Assembly: GCF_002813245.1 (NCBI RefSeq)
Contig: NZ_PHUF01000002.1
Location: 310,001-374,000 of the forward strand
Direction of reading: 5' to 3'
DNA length: 64,000 nt
Source: Novosphingobium kunmingense
GTDB taxonomy: Bacteria > Pseudomonadota > Alphaproteobacteria > Sphingomonadales > Sphingomonadaceae
Shown: positions 21,110-29,869 of the stretch, piece by piece
Numbering within the stretch: position 1 is the stretch's first letter
Layout of the letters: each line of letters starts with the position of its first letter
The notes under the pieces: model-generated
The model's input: only the letters and a program-made list of their open reading frames with translations
What the model was told of the DNA's origin: nothing
Database searches by the model: none
Position numbers and translations under genes: made by a program

Positions 21110-21541
21110 TCAGCGCACGATCGCGCTGTAGGCAATCTGTCCCGATCCGCGCGCGGCGACAGGGGCCGGAATGCGCCAGCGCACGTGAGTGACATCTTCG
21201 GGCGTGGCAAGCCGAGTGCCGATGCGCAGGTCGTCGAGGCGGCCCCAGGTTCGGCCTCCGTCGATGGAAACCTGTTCGCTGTCGTCGGCGCTGGCCTGGT
21301 AATAGACCGTGCGCGGGAGGGGATTGGTGACCACGAAGCCGCCATCTCCGGCCTGGCGCGTCCAGGTCACGATATAGACGACGCGGTCGCCGCGGCTGAG
21401 CCGCCGGGCAGGTTCGAGCATGCGCCCGTTCGCCCGTCCGCCGCGTTCGACGAAGACCGCGCTGTCGAGTGCCACGGACACGCGCGCCTGGGCGAAATTG
21501 GGCAAGGCGACTGCCATAGTGGCGAGCAGGAGATGTACCAT
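21110..21541 (-). CDS. Exported protein with a single DUF11-like repeat
   Basis: A 143-residue exported protein. The start MVHLLLATMAVALPNFAQA gives a signal peptide; the longer open frame upstream would bury it. The mature part looks like one copy of the DUF11-type surface repeat: RLSRGDRVVYIVTW, then VVTNPLPRTVYYQAS and a strand-rich end with VRWRIPAPVAARGSGQIAY. Such domains usually occur in long tandem arrays of adhesin-like proteins, so one isolated copy is unusual. The function is unknown. It is divergent from tRNA-Asp. Confidence 0.65.
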   Translation of the reverse strand: MVHLLLATMAVALPNFAQARVSVALDSAVFVERGGRANGRMLEPARRLSRGDRVVYIVTWTRQAGDGGFVVTNPLPRTVYYQASADDSEQVSIDGGRTWGRLDDLRIGTRLATPEDVTHVRWRIPAPVAARGSGQIAYSAIVR

Positions 21542-21710
21542 GCGCGCGGCGCTGATGCGGAACTTTGGCACGAACGATTTGCCCCCGAATGCACCCGTTT
21601 CCGGGCCTGTGGTGCCGTTGTCGCCGGCAAGGGCAAAGATATGGTTAACAGGGCGTTTGCCGTGGCGGCGCGGCCTGTCGCACGGATGAAAAAATCGTCG
21701 CGCGAAGCTG

Positions 21711-21739
21711 TTGACAGGCCTGTGCTGCTGGCCTAGTGG
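21711..21739 (+). promoter_or_regulatory. Promoter of tRNA-Asp
   Basis: A perfect -35 TTGACA (21711-21716) is followed after 17 bases by TAGTGG (21734-21739), a modest -10. Transcription would begin near 21746, exactly where the left arm of the tRNA-flanking inverted repeat starts. Confidence 0.55.
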
Positions 21740-21745
21740 CGCGGC

Positions 21746-21843
21746 TCCCAAGTGGCTGCGCGGGTGTAGCTCAGTTGGTTAGAGTGTCGGCCTGTCACGC
21801 CGAAGGTCGCGGGTTCGAGCCCCGTCACTCGCGCCACTTGGGA
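21746..21843 (+). repeat. Inverted repeat enclosing tRNA-Asp
   Basis: TCCCAAGTGGC (21746-21756) is a perfect inverted copy of GCCACTTGGGA (21833-21843). The right arm contains the discriminator base and the encoded CCA end. In the precursor RNA it would form an 11-bp helix in line with the acceptor stem. Confidence 0.8.
21760..21836 (+). tRNA. tRNA-Asp (anticodon GTC)
   Basis: This is a complete cloverleaf. The acceptor stem is GCGGGTG with CACTCGC, the D arm contains GCTCAGTTGGTTAGAGT, the anticodon stem-loop reads CGGCCTGTCACGCCG with anticodon GTC, and the T arm is CGGGTTCGAGCCCCG. The CCA is encoded at 21834-21836. Confidence 0.97.
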
Positions 21844-21856
21844 CTTTCCTTACAAA

Positions 21857-22930
21857 TCAGAACCCTTCGCCGAAGCGAACATCCTTGCTGCCCGCCGGCA
21901 GGGTGACGATCATGCCGTCGTGCGCCAGCTTCACGTCCGGATAGATTTCCGGGGCGTTGCCAAGGAACAGTGGCTCGATCAACCGGGACGGAGGCGCCGG
22001 GACGAGGTGGTAGAGAACCAGAGCCTTCGCGCCGGCCTGCTTGGCAGCGCGGGCGGCGTCCTCTGGGGTGGCGTGATAGTCCCTGATATCGGACATGATC
22101 TGCGCGGTATCGGCGTGGCCGCGCTCCTTCAGCTTTGCGCCAAGCGCTTCGACCATCGAACGGTTCAGCGCCTCGTGGAACAGAAGATCGGTGCCTTTCG
22201 ACGCCGCAACCAGATTGGTATCGTTAACCGTGTCGCCGCTGATCACGATCGAGCGCTCCCGGTAATCGATTCGGTATCCGAAGGCCGGTGAGATCGGGCT
22301 GTGGTTGACCCTTATCGCGGTGATCTGCACGCCGTCCTTGGCATAGACCGGAACCTTCGAAGCACCCGGCGGTATCGTAATCTCAACCGGCACGGCACCG
22401 AACCCGTCCGGCCTGGCGATAAGTGGTCCGTGGTGGGCGATGCGAAAACCCCTGTCCGGCCGGTAAGCCTGCGTGAAGCCGGCCACTACCGCGCCGGTTC
22501 CTTCGGGGCCATGGACCGGCAGCGGCGCCGAACGGCGGCCAGCGATCCAGGCCTGCAGCATCAATTCGCCAAGGCCGTCGATGTGATCGGAATGCAGGTG
22601 GGTCAGGAACGCGCCCTGCAGCTTTTCCATCGGAAAGCCCATCCGGCCAAGCTTGCGGATCGAGCCAGCTCCGGAATCGAAGACGAACGCCTGTTGTCCC
22701 GCCAGGATGGCGATGCACGGACCTGCTCGGGCGGCATCCGGCATGGGCGAGCCGCTGCCGCAGACATAGGCATGTAGACCGTCGGGCAGGGCGCCCGACT
22801 GGTCGATCCCGACCGTCCGGTCGATCGCCGCATGGAAAAGCCGCTCTGCAACCCAGATGCGGGCGAGGAACAGGCTGAGTCCGAGACCCAGGACCAGGCC
22901 GCCCAGCGCCAGACCGAACCTGCGTTTCAT
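21857..22930 (-). CDS. Membrane-anchored MBL-fold metallo-hydrolase
   Basis: A 357-residue metallo-beta-lactamase-fold hydrolase with one N-terminal hydrophobic anchor (FGLALGGLVLGLGLSLFLAR). The catalytic domain should face the periplasm. The zinc motif is THLHSDHIDGLGEL (HxHxDH), with the bridging Asp in VISGDTVNDTN and a further metal-site region near LFHEALNRSM. This pattern is of the RNase Z-like or arylsulfatase-like branch, but membrane anchoring argues against tRNA processing. The substrate is unknown. The ATG at 22930 gives MKRRFGLAL, a normal anchor start. It converges on tRNA-Asp. Confidence 0.85.
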   Translation of the reverse strand: MKRRFGLALGGLVLGLGLSLFLARIWVAERLFHAAIDRTVGIDQSGALPDGLHAYVCGSGSPMPDAARAGPCIAILAGQQAFVFDSGAGSIRKLGRMGFPMEKLQGAFLTHLHSDHIDGLGELMLQAWIAGRRSAPLPVHGPEGTGAVVAGFTQAYRPDRGFRIAHHGPLIARPDGFGAVPVEITIPPGASKVPVYAKDGVQITAIRVNHSPISPAFGYRIDYRERSIVISGDTVNDTNLVAASKGTDLLFHEALNRSMVEALGAKLKERGHADTAQIMSDIRDYHATPEDAARAAKQAGAKALVLYHLVPAPPSRLIEPLFLGNAPEIYPDVKLAHDGMIVTLPAGSKDVRFGEGF

Positions 22931-22992
22931 GCCGCAATCCCCTCTTTGGCCGAAGGTTGCCGTGTGTGCACGAAACGAGCAAGGGGCGTCGC

Positions 22993-23481
22993 ATGACCCT
23001 TGCCGCACCGCTCCGTTCCACCCTGCTTGCCGTGGCCGATGTGATGGCGCCTGCGCGGCACGATTGGTGGATCGTGGCCAGCGCGGCCCTCGCCCTCCAC
23101 GGCGTAGAAGTAGGCGACGTGCGCGATGTGGACGTGCTGATTGATCCGCGCGATGCCGCTGCCGTGCTCGACCCGCTTGGGCTGAAGCCGGCTGTCGGAC
23201 GGAGCGATGGCCGATTCCGCTCGGACCTGTTCGTTACCTGGACGAGCGCCGCACTGCCCATCGAACTGTTTGCGGGCTTCGACGTTTTTGACGGCGCCAC
23301 TTGGCGCGGCGTGATCCCAACCAGCCGAGAACCGATCTCGGTCGGCGACAGCATTATCTGGGTGCCGTCGCGAGCGGACCTTCACGCAATGCTGCTGCGC
23401 TTCGGGCGGGACAAGGATATTGCCCGCGCCGCGCTGCTCAACCCCAGCGACCCGTTTCCATCCAGATCAGGAAGCGCTTGA
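22993..23481 (+). CDS. Putative nucleotidyltransferase-fold protein
   Basis: A 162-residue protein not assignable to a named enzyme. The N-terminal half resembles a minimal nucleotidyltransferase fold: WWIVASAALALHG, then VRDVDVLIDPRD, where the two Asp residues could be the metal-binding pair. A later segment, PIELFAGFDVFDG, is also typical of such folds. Related proteins act in toxin-antitoxin systems or antibiotic modification, but no partner gene is evident. The ATG at 22993 was chosen over 22957. Its 3' end overlaps the convergent DUF2842 gene by 44 bases. Confidence 0.65.
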   Translation: MTLAAPLRSTLLAVADVMAPARHDWWIVASAALALHGVEVGDVRDVDVLIDPRDAAAVLDPLGLKPAVGRSDGRFRSDLFVTWTSAALPIELFAGFDVFDGATWRGVIPTSREPISVGDSIIWVPSRADLHAMLLRFGRDKDIARAALLNPSDPFPSRSGSA

Positions 23482-23653
23482 GCGGCAGCAGCCAGATGAC
23501 GCCGAGCAGGATATAAACCGGGGTCTGCAGGAGGGCGTGCCAGCCTTCCATCACCGGTGCTACGTAACGCGCGACGAGTACGCCATAGATCAGCAAGGCC
23601 ACCAGCAGCGCCAGGACGCCAAAGGGTATGCGCAAGGTCGGTTGTTCGCGCAT
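23438..23653 (-). CDS. DUF2842 family small membrane protein
   Basis: A 71-residue inner-membrane protein with two hydrophobic helices (IPFGVLALLVALLIYGVLVA and LLQTPVYILLGVIWLLPL) ending in the basic RFLIWMETGRWG. The size and pattern match the alphaproteobacterial DUF2842 family, for which no function is known to me. It starts four bases after the fau stop and so is the last gene of the zapA-6S-fau group. Confidence 0.8.
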   Translation of the reverse strand: MREQPTLRIPFGVLALLVALLIYGVLVARYVAPVMEGWHALLQTPVYILLGVIWLLPLKRFLIWMETGRWG

Positions 23654-23657
23654 CGGT

Positions 23658-24230
23658 TCAGAACGGTCCGTAAAAGCGTGTGGGCGTCACCACCGCGCGC
23701 AGCGGCATGTCGTGCGGCTCCAGTGGCAGGCTGTCAACGCGCTGGCAATCCCAGGCAAGGCCGATGGTCAGAGCGTCCTGGTTGTCCGCCAGGTAGCGGT
23801 CGTAGTGCCCGCCGCCCTGGCCGAGTCGAAGGCCCAGGTCGGTAAAGGCAAGCAGGGGGACGACAAGCACGTCGGGATCGACCGGATCGGCCGAACCGTC
23901 AGGCTGCATGCCGTCCCAGGGGCTTGGCTCAAGCTCGTCCTCGACGAAGGGGTTGCTCCACAGGCGGAACCGCATCGGGCTGGAGCGGTCCGCAAACCAG
24001 GGCAGGGCGACCGGATGCCCGGCTTCATAGAACCAGCGGGCGTAGCCGAGGGGCGAAGCCTCGCTTCCGACGGGGTGATAGAGGCCGATCGTCGCGCCCG
24101 GTGCAATCAGGCCGAGCAGCGGAGCAGGCGGGCGCAGGAACAGCAATGCGCGCATGGCAGCGGGAATTGCGGCCTCGTGTTCGCGTCGCGCTGCGCGCAT
24201 CCGGGTTCGCAGCGCTTGCTTGTCGATCAC
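23658..24230 (-). CDS. fau: 5-formyltetrahydrofolate cyclo-ligase
   Basis: Converts 5-formyl-tetrahydrofolate to 5,10-methenyl-tetrahydrofolate using ATP, recycling a dead-end folate. The 190 residues match the family. Visible are the N-terminal MIDKQALRTRMRAARRE, the LYHPVGSEASP substrate region, and the ATP-binding LGQGGGHYDRYL near the C-terminus. In many proteobacteria this gene lies next to the 6S RNA gene and zapA, as here. Confidence 0.95.
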   Translation of the reverse strand: MIDKQALRTRMRAARREHEAAIPAAMRALLFLRPPAPLLGLIAPGATIGLYHPVGSEASPLGYARWFYEAGHPVALPWFADRSSPMRFRLWSNPFVEDELEPSPWDGMQPDGSADPVDPDVLVVPLLAFTDLGLRLGQGGGHYDRYLADNQDALTIGLAWDCQRVDSLPLEPHDMPLRAVVTPTRFYGPF

Positions 24231-24287
24231 GAGGGGCGGCCTTGCTCAAAAGATCGGGTGACGGGACCGCCATGGGCCGTTGCCGGG

Positions 24288-24405
24288 GAAATCCTCTGAC
24301 GCCTCAAACGTCAGGTGGGGACCATGTGTGCCGGACCTCTGCGCGAAACAGCGGCCCGACCAGGGACAGCCCCCATGGATTGCTTATAGCCTCAGGGATA
24401 TTCTG
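24288..24405 (-). ncRNA. ssrS: 6S RNA candidate
   Basis: The 225-base gap between zapA and fau is the classical place for 6S RNA, which binds the housekeeping RNA polymerase and lowers its activity in stationary phase. On the minus strand, AATATCCCTGA near the 5' end can pair imperfectly with TCAGAGGATT near the 3' end as a closing stem. An internal hairpin with CGGGCC and GGTCCGG arms and an opposing CATGGGGG/CATGGTCCCC region could frame the open bubble. The ends are approximate, and I rely strongly on gene order. Confidence 0.6.
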
Positions 24406-24455
24406 TCGGTTCGCACCGGGCAGTACCCGTCGCGCCCCATGTAGGGCCGAGCGCC

Positions 24456-24764
24456 CTAAGCCTCAAGTGAAAGCGCGACTTTTTCCAGCCGGTCGGCAAT
24501 CGATTCGAGCAGATCGGCGGAATCGTCGGTGCCCGTCGCGGGAACCGGGCCACTCGTTCCATCCGGGCGTCCACGCGCTTCGTGCAGTTCGTCGGACAGC
24601 AGCAGCGCGGCGAACAGCAGTTGGCGTACTTCGCTGTGCCCGGGGCCGAGCTGTTCGACCTTTTCGCCGATCTTGCGGCCCAGCGCCGCGATGTGCTCTT
24701 CTTCGCCGTCGGCGCAGGCTACCGTGTAAGACCGTCCGCCGATCTGCAAGGTTACGTTGCTCAT
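24456..24764 (-). CDS. zapA: Cell division protein ZapA
   Basis: Small cytoplasmic protein that binds and bundles FtsZ at midcell. The 102 residues have the family N-terminal domain (VTLQIGGRSYTVACADGEEE, then HIAALGRKIGEKV) and a C-terminal helix able to form a coiled coil (LLESIADRLEKVALSLE). The middle contains a Gly/Pro-rich insert. A 66-residue helical ORF ends seven bases upstream, and the 6S RNA gene follows. Confidence 0.93.
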   Translation of the reverse strand: MSNVTLQIGGRSYTVACADGEEEHIAALGRKIGEKVEQLGPGHSEVRQLLFAALLLSDELHEARGRPDGTSGPVPATGTDDSADLLESIADRLEKVALSLEA

Positions 24765-24771
24765 AGCAAGG

Positions 24772-24972
24772 CTACCTTTCCGCGTTGTCGATCAGCAGGT
24801 CGAGCTGGTCGAGTGATTGCTGGACCACGGTGCACAGGCGATCGTGCCGCCTCTGCAGGTTGGCCAGGTCGGCGCCATCTGCCGGACCCTTGCTGGCGCG
24901 TACCCCCGCCTCGATCCGGGCGAGCGCCGCGTCGATGCGCGCCTTGGCGCGGGCGGTGCGATCCCCATCCAT
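24772..24972 (-). CDS. Small helical protein upstream of zapA
   Basis: A 66-residue ORF predicted to be almost entirely helical, with heptad-like spacing (IDAALARIEAGVRA, then VVQQSLDQLDLLIDNAER). The family is not recognised. Its position seven bases upstream of zapA implies co-translation, so a role near the divisome is a reasonable inference. No membrane segment is present. It is divergent from tkt, with 170 bases between. Confidence 0.65.
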   Translation of the reverse strand: MDGDRTARAKARIDAALARIEAGVRASKGPADGADLANLQRRHDRLCTVVQQSLDQLDLLIDNAER

Positions 24973-25095
24973 GACAGCTGGCTAACCCAAAAGCGTCACG
25001 CTGCAAAGGGATGGGCCCTGCTTTTCCCACGCTTTGACAAAGCGGCCGGGAAGGGCCGGGTTGACGGGGGGCGGAGCCACCCTAAAGGAGGCCCC

Positions 25096-25110
25096 GCGCC
25101 GACTCGGCGC
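25096..25110. promoter_or_regulatory. Perfect inverted repeat before tkt
   Basis: GCGCCGA (25096-25102) and TCGGCGC (25104-25110) flank a single central base, 33 bases before the tkt start. It is too tight for a hairpin loop, so a protein-binding site is more likely than an RNA structure. Confidence 0.35.
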
Positions 25111-25142
25111 AGTTTCAGCGATCTTTCCGGGAGCCTTGTCGA

Positions 25143-27134
25143 ATGAGCCCCTCTGCCGCGAACCTGGCTCCTTCCCGCCTTGCCCCCATGGCAAACGCCA
25201 TTCGTGCCCTTTCGATGGACGCCGTTCAGGCGGCGAACTCGGGCCATCCCGGCATGCCGATGGGCATGGCCGATGTCGCCACGGTGCTGTTCAGCCAGTT
25301 CCTCAAGTTCGATCCCGCAGCGCCCAAGTGGCCCGACCGCGACCGTTTCGTACTTTCGGCCGGCCACGGTTCGATGCTGATCTATTCGCTGCTCTACCTG
25401 ACCGGCTATGACGCGCCGACCATCGATGACATCCGCAAGTTTCGCCAGCTGCACAGCCCATGTGCCGGCCACCCGGAGAATATCGAGCTGGAAGCGATCG
25501 AATGCACCACCGGCCCCTTGGGCCAGGGTCTGGCCATGGCCGTGGGCATGGCGATTGCCGAACGCCACCTCAACACCGAGTTCGGCAGCGATCTGGTCGA
25601 TCACAAGACCTGGGTGATCGCCGGCGACGGCTGCCTGATGGAAGGCATCAACCACGAGGCGATCGGCCTTGCCGGCAATCTCCAGCTTGGCCAGCTCAAC
25701 GTGCTGTGGGATTCGAATCACATCACCATCGACGGTGACACCTCGCTGTCGACCTGCGAGGATATCCTTGCACGCTACCGCGCGACCGGCTGGCATACCG
25801 CCGAATGCGACGGCCATGACTTCGCCGATATTGCCCGTGCCCTGGCCGAGGCGGAGGCCGACCCGCGCCCGTCGCTGGTCGCCTGTCATACCGTCATCGG
25901 CAAGGGCGCGCCCAACAAGCAGGGCACCCACAACGTTCATGGCAGTCCGCTTGGCGCCGAAGAGATCGCCGCGACCCGCGCGGTGCTGGGCTGGACAGCC
26001 GAGCCTTTCGTCGTGCCCGATGATGTGATGGCCGATTGGCGCAGCCTGGGCGCCAGGGGTGCCGAAACCCGCGCCGAATGGGAGAAGCGCCTGAACGCCG
26101 AGGCGCGCGGCGGCGAGTTTTCCGCCCGCATGGCGGGCGAATTGCCGACGCTGAACGGTTGGCACGAGTACCGCGCCAAACTGGCCGCCGATAAGCCCAA
26201 GCTGGCAACCCGCAAGTCGAGCGAGGACGCGCTGACGGTCCTCACCGCCGCCGTTCCCGCGATGATCGGCGGATCGGCCGACCTCACCGGTTCCAACAAC
26301 ACCAAGACCAAGTCGACCGGCCCGTTCACGGCTGATGATTACTCGGGCCGCTATCTCTATTACGGCATCCGCGAGTTCGGCATGGCGGCGGCGATGAACG
26401 GCATGGCGCTGCATGGCGGCATCGTGCCCTACGGCGGCACCTTCCTGGTGTTCTCCGACTATTGCCGCAACGCGATCCGTCTGGCGGCGCTGCAGCAGAC
26501 TCGCTCGATCTTCGTGCTGACCCACGATTCGATCGGTCTGGGCGAAGATGGTCCGACCCACCAGCCGATCGAGCACGTCGCTTCGCTGCGCGCGATCCCC
26601 GATCTGTGGGTGATGCGCCCGGCCGACGCGATGGAGACCGCCGAGTGCTGGGAACTGGCGCTTCGACGCAAGGACGGTCCGAGCGCGCTGGCGCTGACCC
26701 GCCAGAACCTGCCCGCGCTGCGCGACGATGCCGACGAGAACCGCAGTGCCAAGGGTGCCTATCGTCTGGTCGCGGCCAAGGCGGCACGCCGGGTCGTGCT
26801 GCTCGCGACGGGCTCGGAAGTGCAGATCGCGGTAGAAGCGGCCAAGGCGCTCGAGGAAGCCGGCATTGGCGCCGATGTCGTTTCCATGCCGTGCTGGGAG
26901 TTGTTCGAGGCACAGGACAAGTCGTACCAGGACAGCTTGATCCCCGAAGGCGCGCTGGCCGTGTCGATCGAAGCCGGCACAACCTTCGGCTGGCACAAGT
27001 GGACCGGCCGCGACGGTCTGGCCATCGGCATCGACCGCTTTGGTGCCTCGGCCCCGGCCGAAGCGCTGTTCCCCTATTTCGGCCTCACCGCAGAGGCGAT
27101 TGTTCCGCAGATCAAGGCCAAGCTTGGCCTTTAA
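25143..27134 (+). CDS. tkt: Transketolase
   Basis: Thiamine-diphosphate enzyme of the pentose-phosphate pathway that moves two-carbon units between sugar phosphates. The 663 residues match. Visible are [16 protein letters not shown], the ThDP motif from [15 protein letters not shown] to [11 protein letters not shown], the [19 protein letters not shown] segment and the catalytic-region [20 protein letters not shown]. It opens a block of central-carbon genes (tkt, gap, pgk, fba) and is followed by gap after 14 bases, so the block is probably one transcript. A small inverted repeat at 25096-25110 could be a control site. Confidence 0.97.
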   Translation: MSPSAANLAPSRLAPMANAIRALSMDAVQAANSGHPGMPMGMADVATVLFSQFLKFDPAAPKWPDRDRFVLSAGHGSMLIYSLLYLTGYDAPTIDDIRKFRQLHSPCAGHPENIELEAIECTTGPLGQGLAMAVGMAIAERHLNTEFGSDLVDHKTWVIAGDGCLMEGINHEAIGLAGNLQLGQLNVLWDSNHITIDGDTSLSTCEDILARYRATGWHTAECDGHDFADIARALAEAEADPRPSLVACHTVIGKGAPNKQGTHNVHGSPLGAEEIAATRAVLGWTAEPFVVPDDVMADWRSLGARGAETRAEWEKRLNAEARGGEFSARMAGELPTLNGWHEYRAKLAADKPKLATRKSSEDALTVLTAAVPAMIGGSADLTGSNNTKTKSTGPFTADDYSGRYLYYGIREFGMAAAMNGMALHGGIVPYGGTFLVFSDYCRNAIRLAALQQTRSIFVLTHDSIGLGEDGPTHQPIEHVASLRAIPDLWVMRPADAMETAECWELALRRKDGPSALALTRQNLPALRDDADENRSAKGAYRLVAAKAARRVVLLATGSEVQIAVEAAKALEEAGIGADVVSMPCWELFEAQDKSYQDSLIPEGALAVSIEAGTTFGWHKWTGRDGLAIGIDRFGASAPAEALFPYFGLTAEAIVPQIKAKLGL

Positions 27135-27148
27135 GAGGAGTTGAGTTC

Positions 27149-28156
27149 ATGGCAATCAAGGTTGCGATCAACGGTTTCGGGCGCATCGGGCGCAATGTCG
27201 CGCGCGCGATCCTGGAGCGGGACGACCACGATCTCGAACTGGTTTCGATCAACGATCTCGCCTCGGCCAAGGCCAACGCCATGCTGTTCCAGCGCGACAG
27301 CGTCCACGGCGCCTTTTCGGGCACGGTCGAAGTCGATGGCAACGATCTGATCATCAACGGCAAGCGCATCCAGGTTACCGCCGAACGCGATCCGGCGAAC
27401 CTGCCGCACAAGGCCAACGGCGTCGACATCGCGCTGGAATGCACCGGTTTCTTCACCGACCGCGCCTCTTGCGAAAAGCATCTGGCTGCCGGCGCGAAGA
27501 AGGTCCTGATCTCGGCCCCCGGCAAGAATGTCGACCTGACGGTCGTGTTCGGTGTCAACCATGACAAGCTGGAAGCCGCGCACACCATCGTCTCGAACGC
27601 ATCGTGCACCACCAACTGCCTCGCGCCCTTCGCCAAGGTCCTGAACGACGCCATCGGCATCGAACGCGGGCTGATGACCACGGTCCACGCCTATACCAAC
27701 GACCAGAAGATCCTCGACCAGATCCACGAAGATCCGCGCCGCGCCCGCGCTGCCGGCATGTCGATGATCCCGACCACCACCGGCGCTGCCCGTGCCGTGG
27801 GCGAAGTCCTGCCTGAACTGAAGGGCAAGCTCGACGGTTCGGCCATCCGCGTGCCGACCCCCAACGTTTCGGTCGTCGACCTGACCTTCCAGCCCAAGCG
27901 CGACACGACAAAGGATGAAGTCAACCAGCTGCTCAAGGATGCCGCCAATGGCGCTTTGAAGGGCGTACTGGGCTTCTCCGACGAACCGCTGGTCTCGATC
28001 GACTACAATGGCTGCGCCAATTCCAGCACCATCGACAGCCTCGAAACGGCGGTGATCGACGGCAAGCTGGTTCGTGTGCTGAGCTGGTACGACAACGAAT
28101 GGGGCTTCTCCAACCGTATGGTCGACACGGCCGGCACGATGGGCAAACTCATCTGA
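27149..28156 (+). CDS. gap: Glyceraldehyde-3-phosphate dehydrogenase (type I)
   Basis: NAD-dependent glycolytic enzyme making 1,3-bisphosphoglycerate. The 335 residues begin with the Rossmann motif [14 protein letters not shown]. The active-site Cys is residue 153 in [13 protein letters not shown], followed by the [12 protein letters not shown] and [13 protein letters not shown] segments. The ATG at 27149 has AAGAGGAG nine bases in front. The stop and the next gene's start share a base (TGATG), so the MOSC gene downstream is translationally coupled. Confidence 0.98.
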   Translation: MAIKVAINGFGRIGRNVARAILERDDHDLELVSINDLASAKANAMLFQRDSVHGAFSGTVEVDGNDLIINGKRIQVTAERDPANLPHKANGVDIALECTGFFTDRASCEKHLAAGAKKVLISAPGKNVDLTVVFGVNHDKLEAAHTIVSNASCTTNCLAPFAKVLNDAIGIERGLMTTVHAYTNDQKILDQIHEDPRRARAAGMSMIPTTTGAARAVGEVLPELKGKLDGSAIRVPTPNVSVVDLTFQPKRDTTKDEVNQLLKDAANGALKGVLGFSDEPLVSIDYNGCANSSTIDSLETAVIDGKLVRVLSWYDNEWGFSNRMVDTAGTMGKLI

Positions 28157-28629
28157 TGGCTGCCGGGCGCCTCCTCGGCATCGCGCGGCACGATCGCCCG
28201 CGTGGACCGATGGAGGTGCTCGACCATGTATCGGTTTCCGCAGCAGGCGGCGTGCAGGGCGATTTTCGCGGTGCCGTGCGGCCGGGGCGCAAGCCACGCC
28301 GCCAGATTTCGTTGATCGAAGCGGAAAGCTGGGAGGCCGCGCTGGCCGATCTGGGCCGCGCCGGTGACGACGACCTTCAGTGGTGGAAACGTCGGGCCAA
28401 TCTGCTGACGCAGGGAATTCGCCTGCCGCGCCAGGCCGGAGCGATCATCGCAATCGGCGACAGCCTGCGCATCGAAGTCACCACCGAATGCGATCCGTGC
28501 AGCCGCATGGAAGAGATCGCGCCCGGCCTCAAGGCCGTACTCTTGCCCGATTGGCGCGGTGGCGCGCTTGGCCGGGTCATCGCCGACGGCGAAATCGCCC
28601 TGGGCGACGAGATAAGGATAATCGAATGA
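28156..28629 (+). CDS. MOSC domain protein inside the glycolytic operon
   Basis: A 157-residue protein resembling the MOSC domain, found in molybdenum-cofactor sulfurases and in YiiM-type enzymes that bind a molybdenum cofactor. Evidence is the overall layout ([38 protein letters not shown]) and the Cys pair in [13 protein letters not shown], where one Cys may hold the cofactor or sulfur. It overlaps gap by one base at its start and pgk by four at its stop, so it is translated with them. A role in glycolysis is not known; the placement may be passive. Confidence 0.8.
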   Translation: MAAGRLLGIARHDRPRGPMEVLDHVSVSAAGGVQGDFRGAVRPGRKPRRQISLIEAESWEAALADLGRAGDDDLQWWKRRANLLTQGIRLPRQAGAIIAIGDSLRIEVTTECDPCSRMEEIAPGLKAVLLPDWRGGALGRVIADGEIALGDEIRIIE

Positions 28630-29828
28630 CGCGGTTCAAGACGCTTGACGATCTCGGCGACATTGCCGGCAAGGTCGCACTGGTGCGGGTCGATCTCAAC
28701 CTGCCGATGCATGACGGCGCCGTTACCGATGACACCCGGGTGCGCGCCTCGGCCCCCACGATCCTGGAACTGGCGGGCAAGGGCGCCAAGGTCCTGCTGC
28801 TCGCCCACTTCGGCCGCCCCAAGGGCGAGCGCGTTTCGACCATGTCGGTGTCGATGACCCTCGACGCGGTGCAGGCCGTCCTCGGCGAAGAAGTGATGTT
28901 CATTCCCGAAATCACCGGCCCGGTGGTCGAACAGGCAGTCGGCATTCTTCAGCCAGGCGATATCGCGATGCTGGAGAACACGCGTTTCTGGAAGGGCGAG
29001 GAAGCCAACGATCCGGATTTTGCCGCAGCAATTGCCGCCAATGGCGATATCTACGTCAACGACGCCTTCTCCGCCGCGCATCGCGCCCACGCCAGCACCG
29101 AAGGGCTGGCCCGCCTGCTACCGGCCTATGCCGGGCGATCGATGGAAGCCGAACTGAAAGCGCTCGACGCTGCATTGGGCAATCCGGTCAAGCCGGTCGC
29201 CGCCGTCGTTGGCGGGGCCAAGGTTTCCTCCAAGCTCGATGTGCTCAAGCACCTCGTCACCCAGGTCGATCACCTGATCATCGGCGGCGGCATGGCCAAC
29301 ACCTTCCTTGCCGCGCGCGGGGTCAATGTCGGCAAGTCGCTGTGCGAACATGACCTGACCGGTACGGCCGAAGCGATCCTCGATGCGGCTGACGCGGCGG
29401 GCTGCACCGTCCATCTGCCCTATGACGTGGTCGTGTCGAAGGAGTTTGCCGCAAACCCGGCGAGCTTGCGCACCTGCAACGTCCACGAAGTGGCCGCCGA
29501 CGAAATGATCCTCGATGTCGGCCCCCAGGCGGTCGAGGCGCTGGCCGATGTGCTCAAGACCTGCCGAACGCTGGTCTGGAACGGTCCGATGGGCGCGTTT
29601 GAAATGCCGCCGTTCGATGCCGCGACAGTGGCCTTGGCGCGCAGCGCGGCGGCGTTGACCGCCGAAGGCGCGCTCGTATCGGTCGCCGGCGGCGGGGACA
29701 CCGTTGCCGCCTTGAATCACGCCGGCGTGGCCGAGGATTTCTCCTACATCTCCACCGCCGGCGGCGCCTTCCTCGAATGGATGGAAGGCAAGGAACTGCC
29801 GGGGGTGGTTGCGCTCGAAAACGCCTGA
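28626..29828 (+). CDS. pgk: Phosphoglycerate kinase
   Basis: Makes ATP and 3-phosphoglycerate from 1,3-bisphosphoglycerate. The 400 residues match the family. Recognisable are [12 protein letters not shown], the [11 protein letters not shown] motif, [26 protein letters not shown] and the nucleotide-binding end [17 protein letters not shown]. The ATG at 28626 overlaps the upstream stop (ATGA), which fixes the start. fba follows after 75 bases. Confidence 0.97.
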   Translation: MTRFKTLDDLGDIAGKVALVRVDLNLPMHDGAVTDDTRVRASAPTILELAGKGAKVLLLAHFGRPKGERVSTMSVSMTLDAVQAVLGEEVMFIPEITGPVVEQAVGILQPGDIAMLENTRFWKGEEANDPDFAAAIAANGDIYVNDAFSAAHRAHASTEGLARLLPAYAGRSMEAELKALDAALGNPVKPVAAVVGGAKVSSKLDVLKHLVTQVDHLIIGGGMANTFLAARGVNVGKSLCEHDLTGTAEAILDAADAAGCTVHLPYDVVVSKEFAANPASLRTCNVHEVAADEMILDVGPQAVEALADVLKTCRTLVWNGPMGAFEMPPFDAATVALARSAAALTAEGALVSVAGGGDTVAALNHAGVAEDFSYISTAGGAFLEWMEGKELPGVVALENA

Positions 29829-29869
29829 AGGCGCTCTTGCAGCTTGGCCGGCGGCTCGTTATGGGCCGC

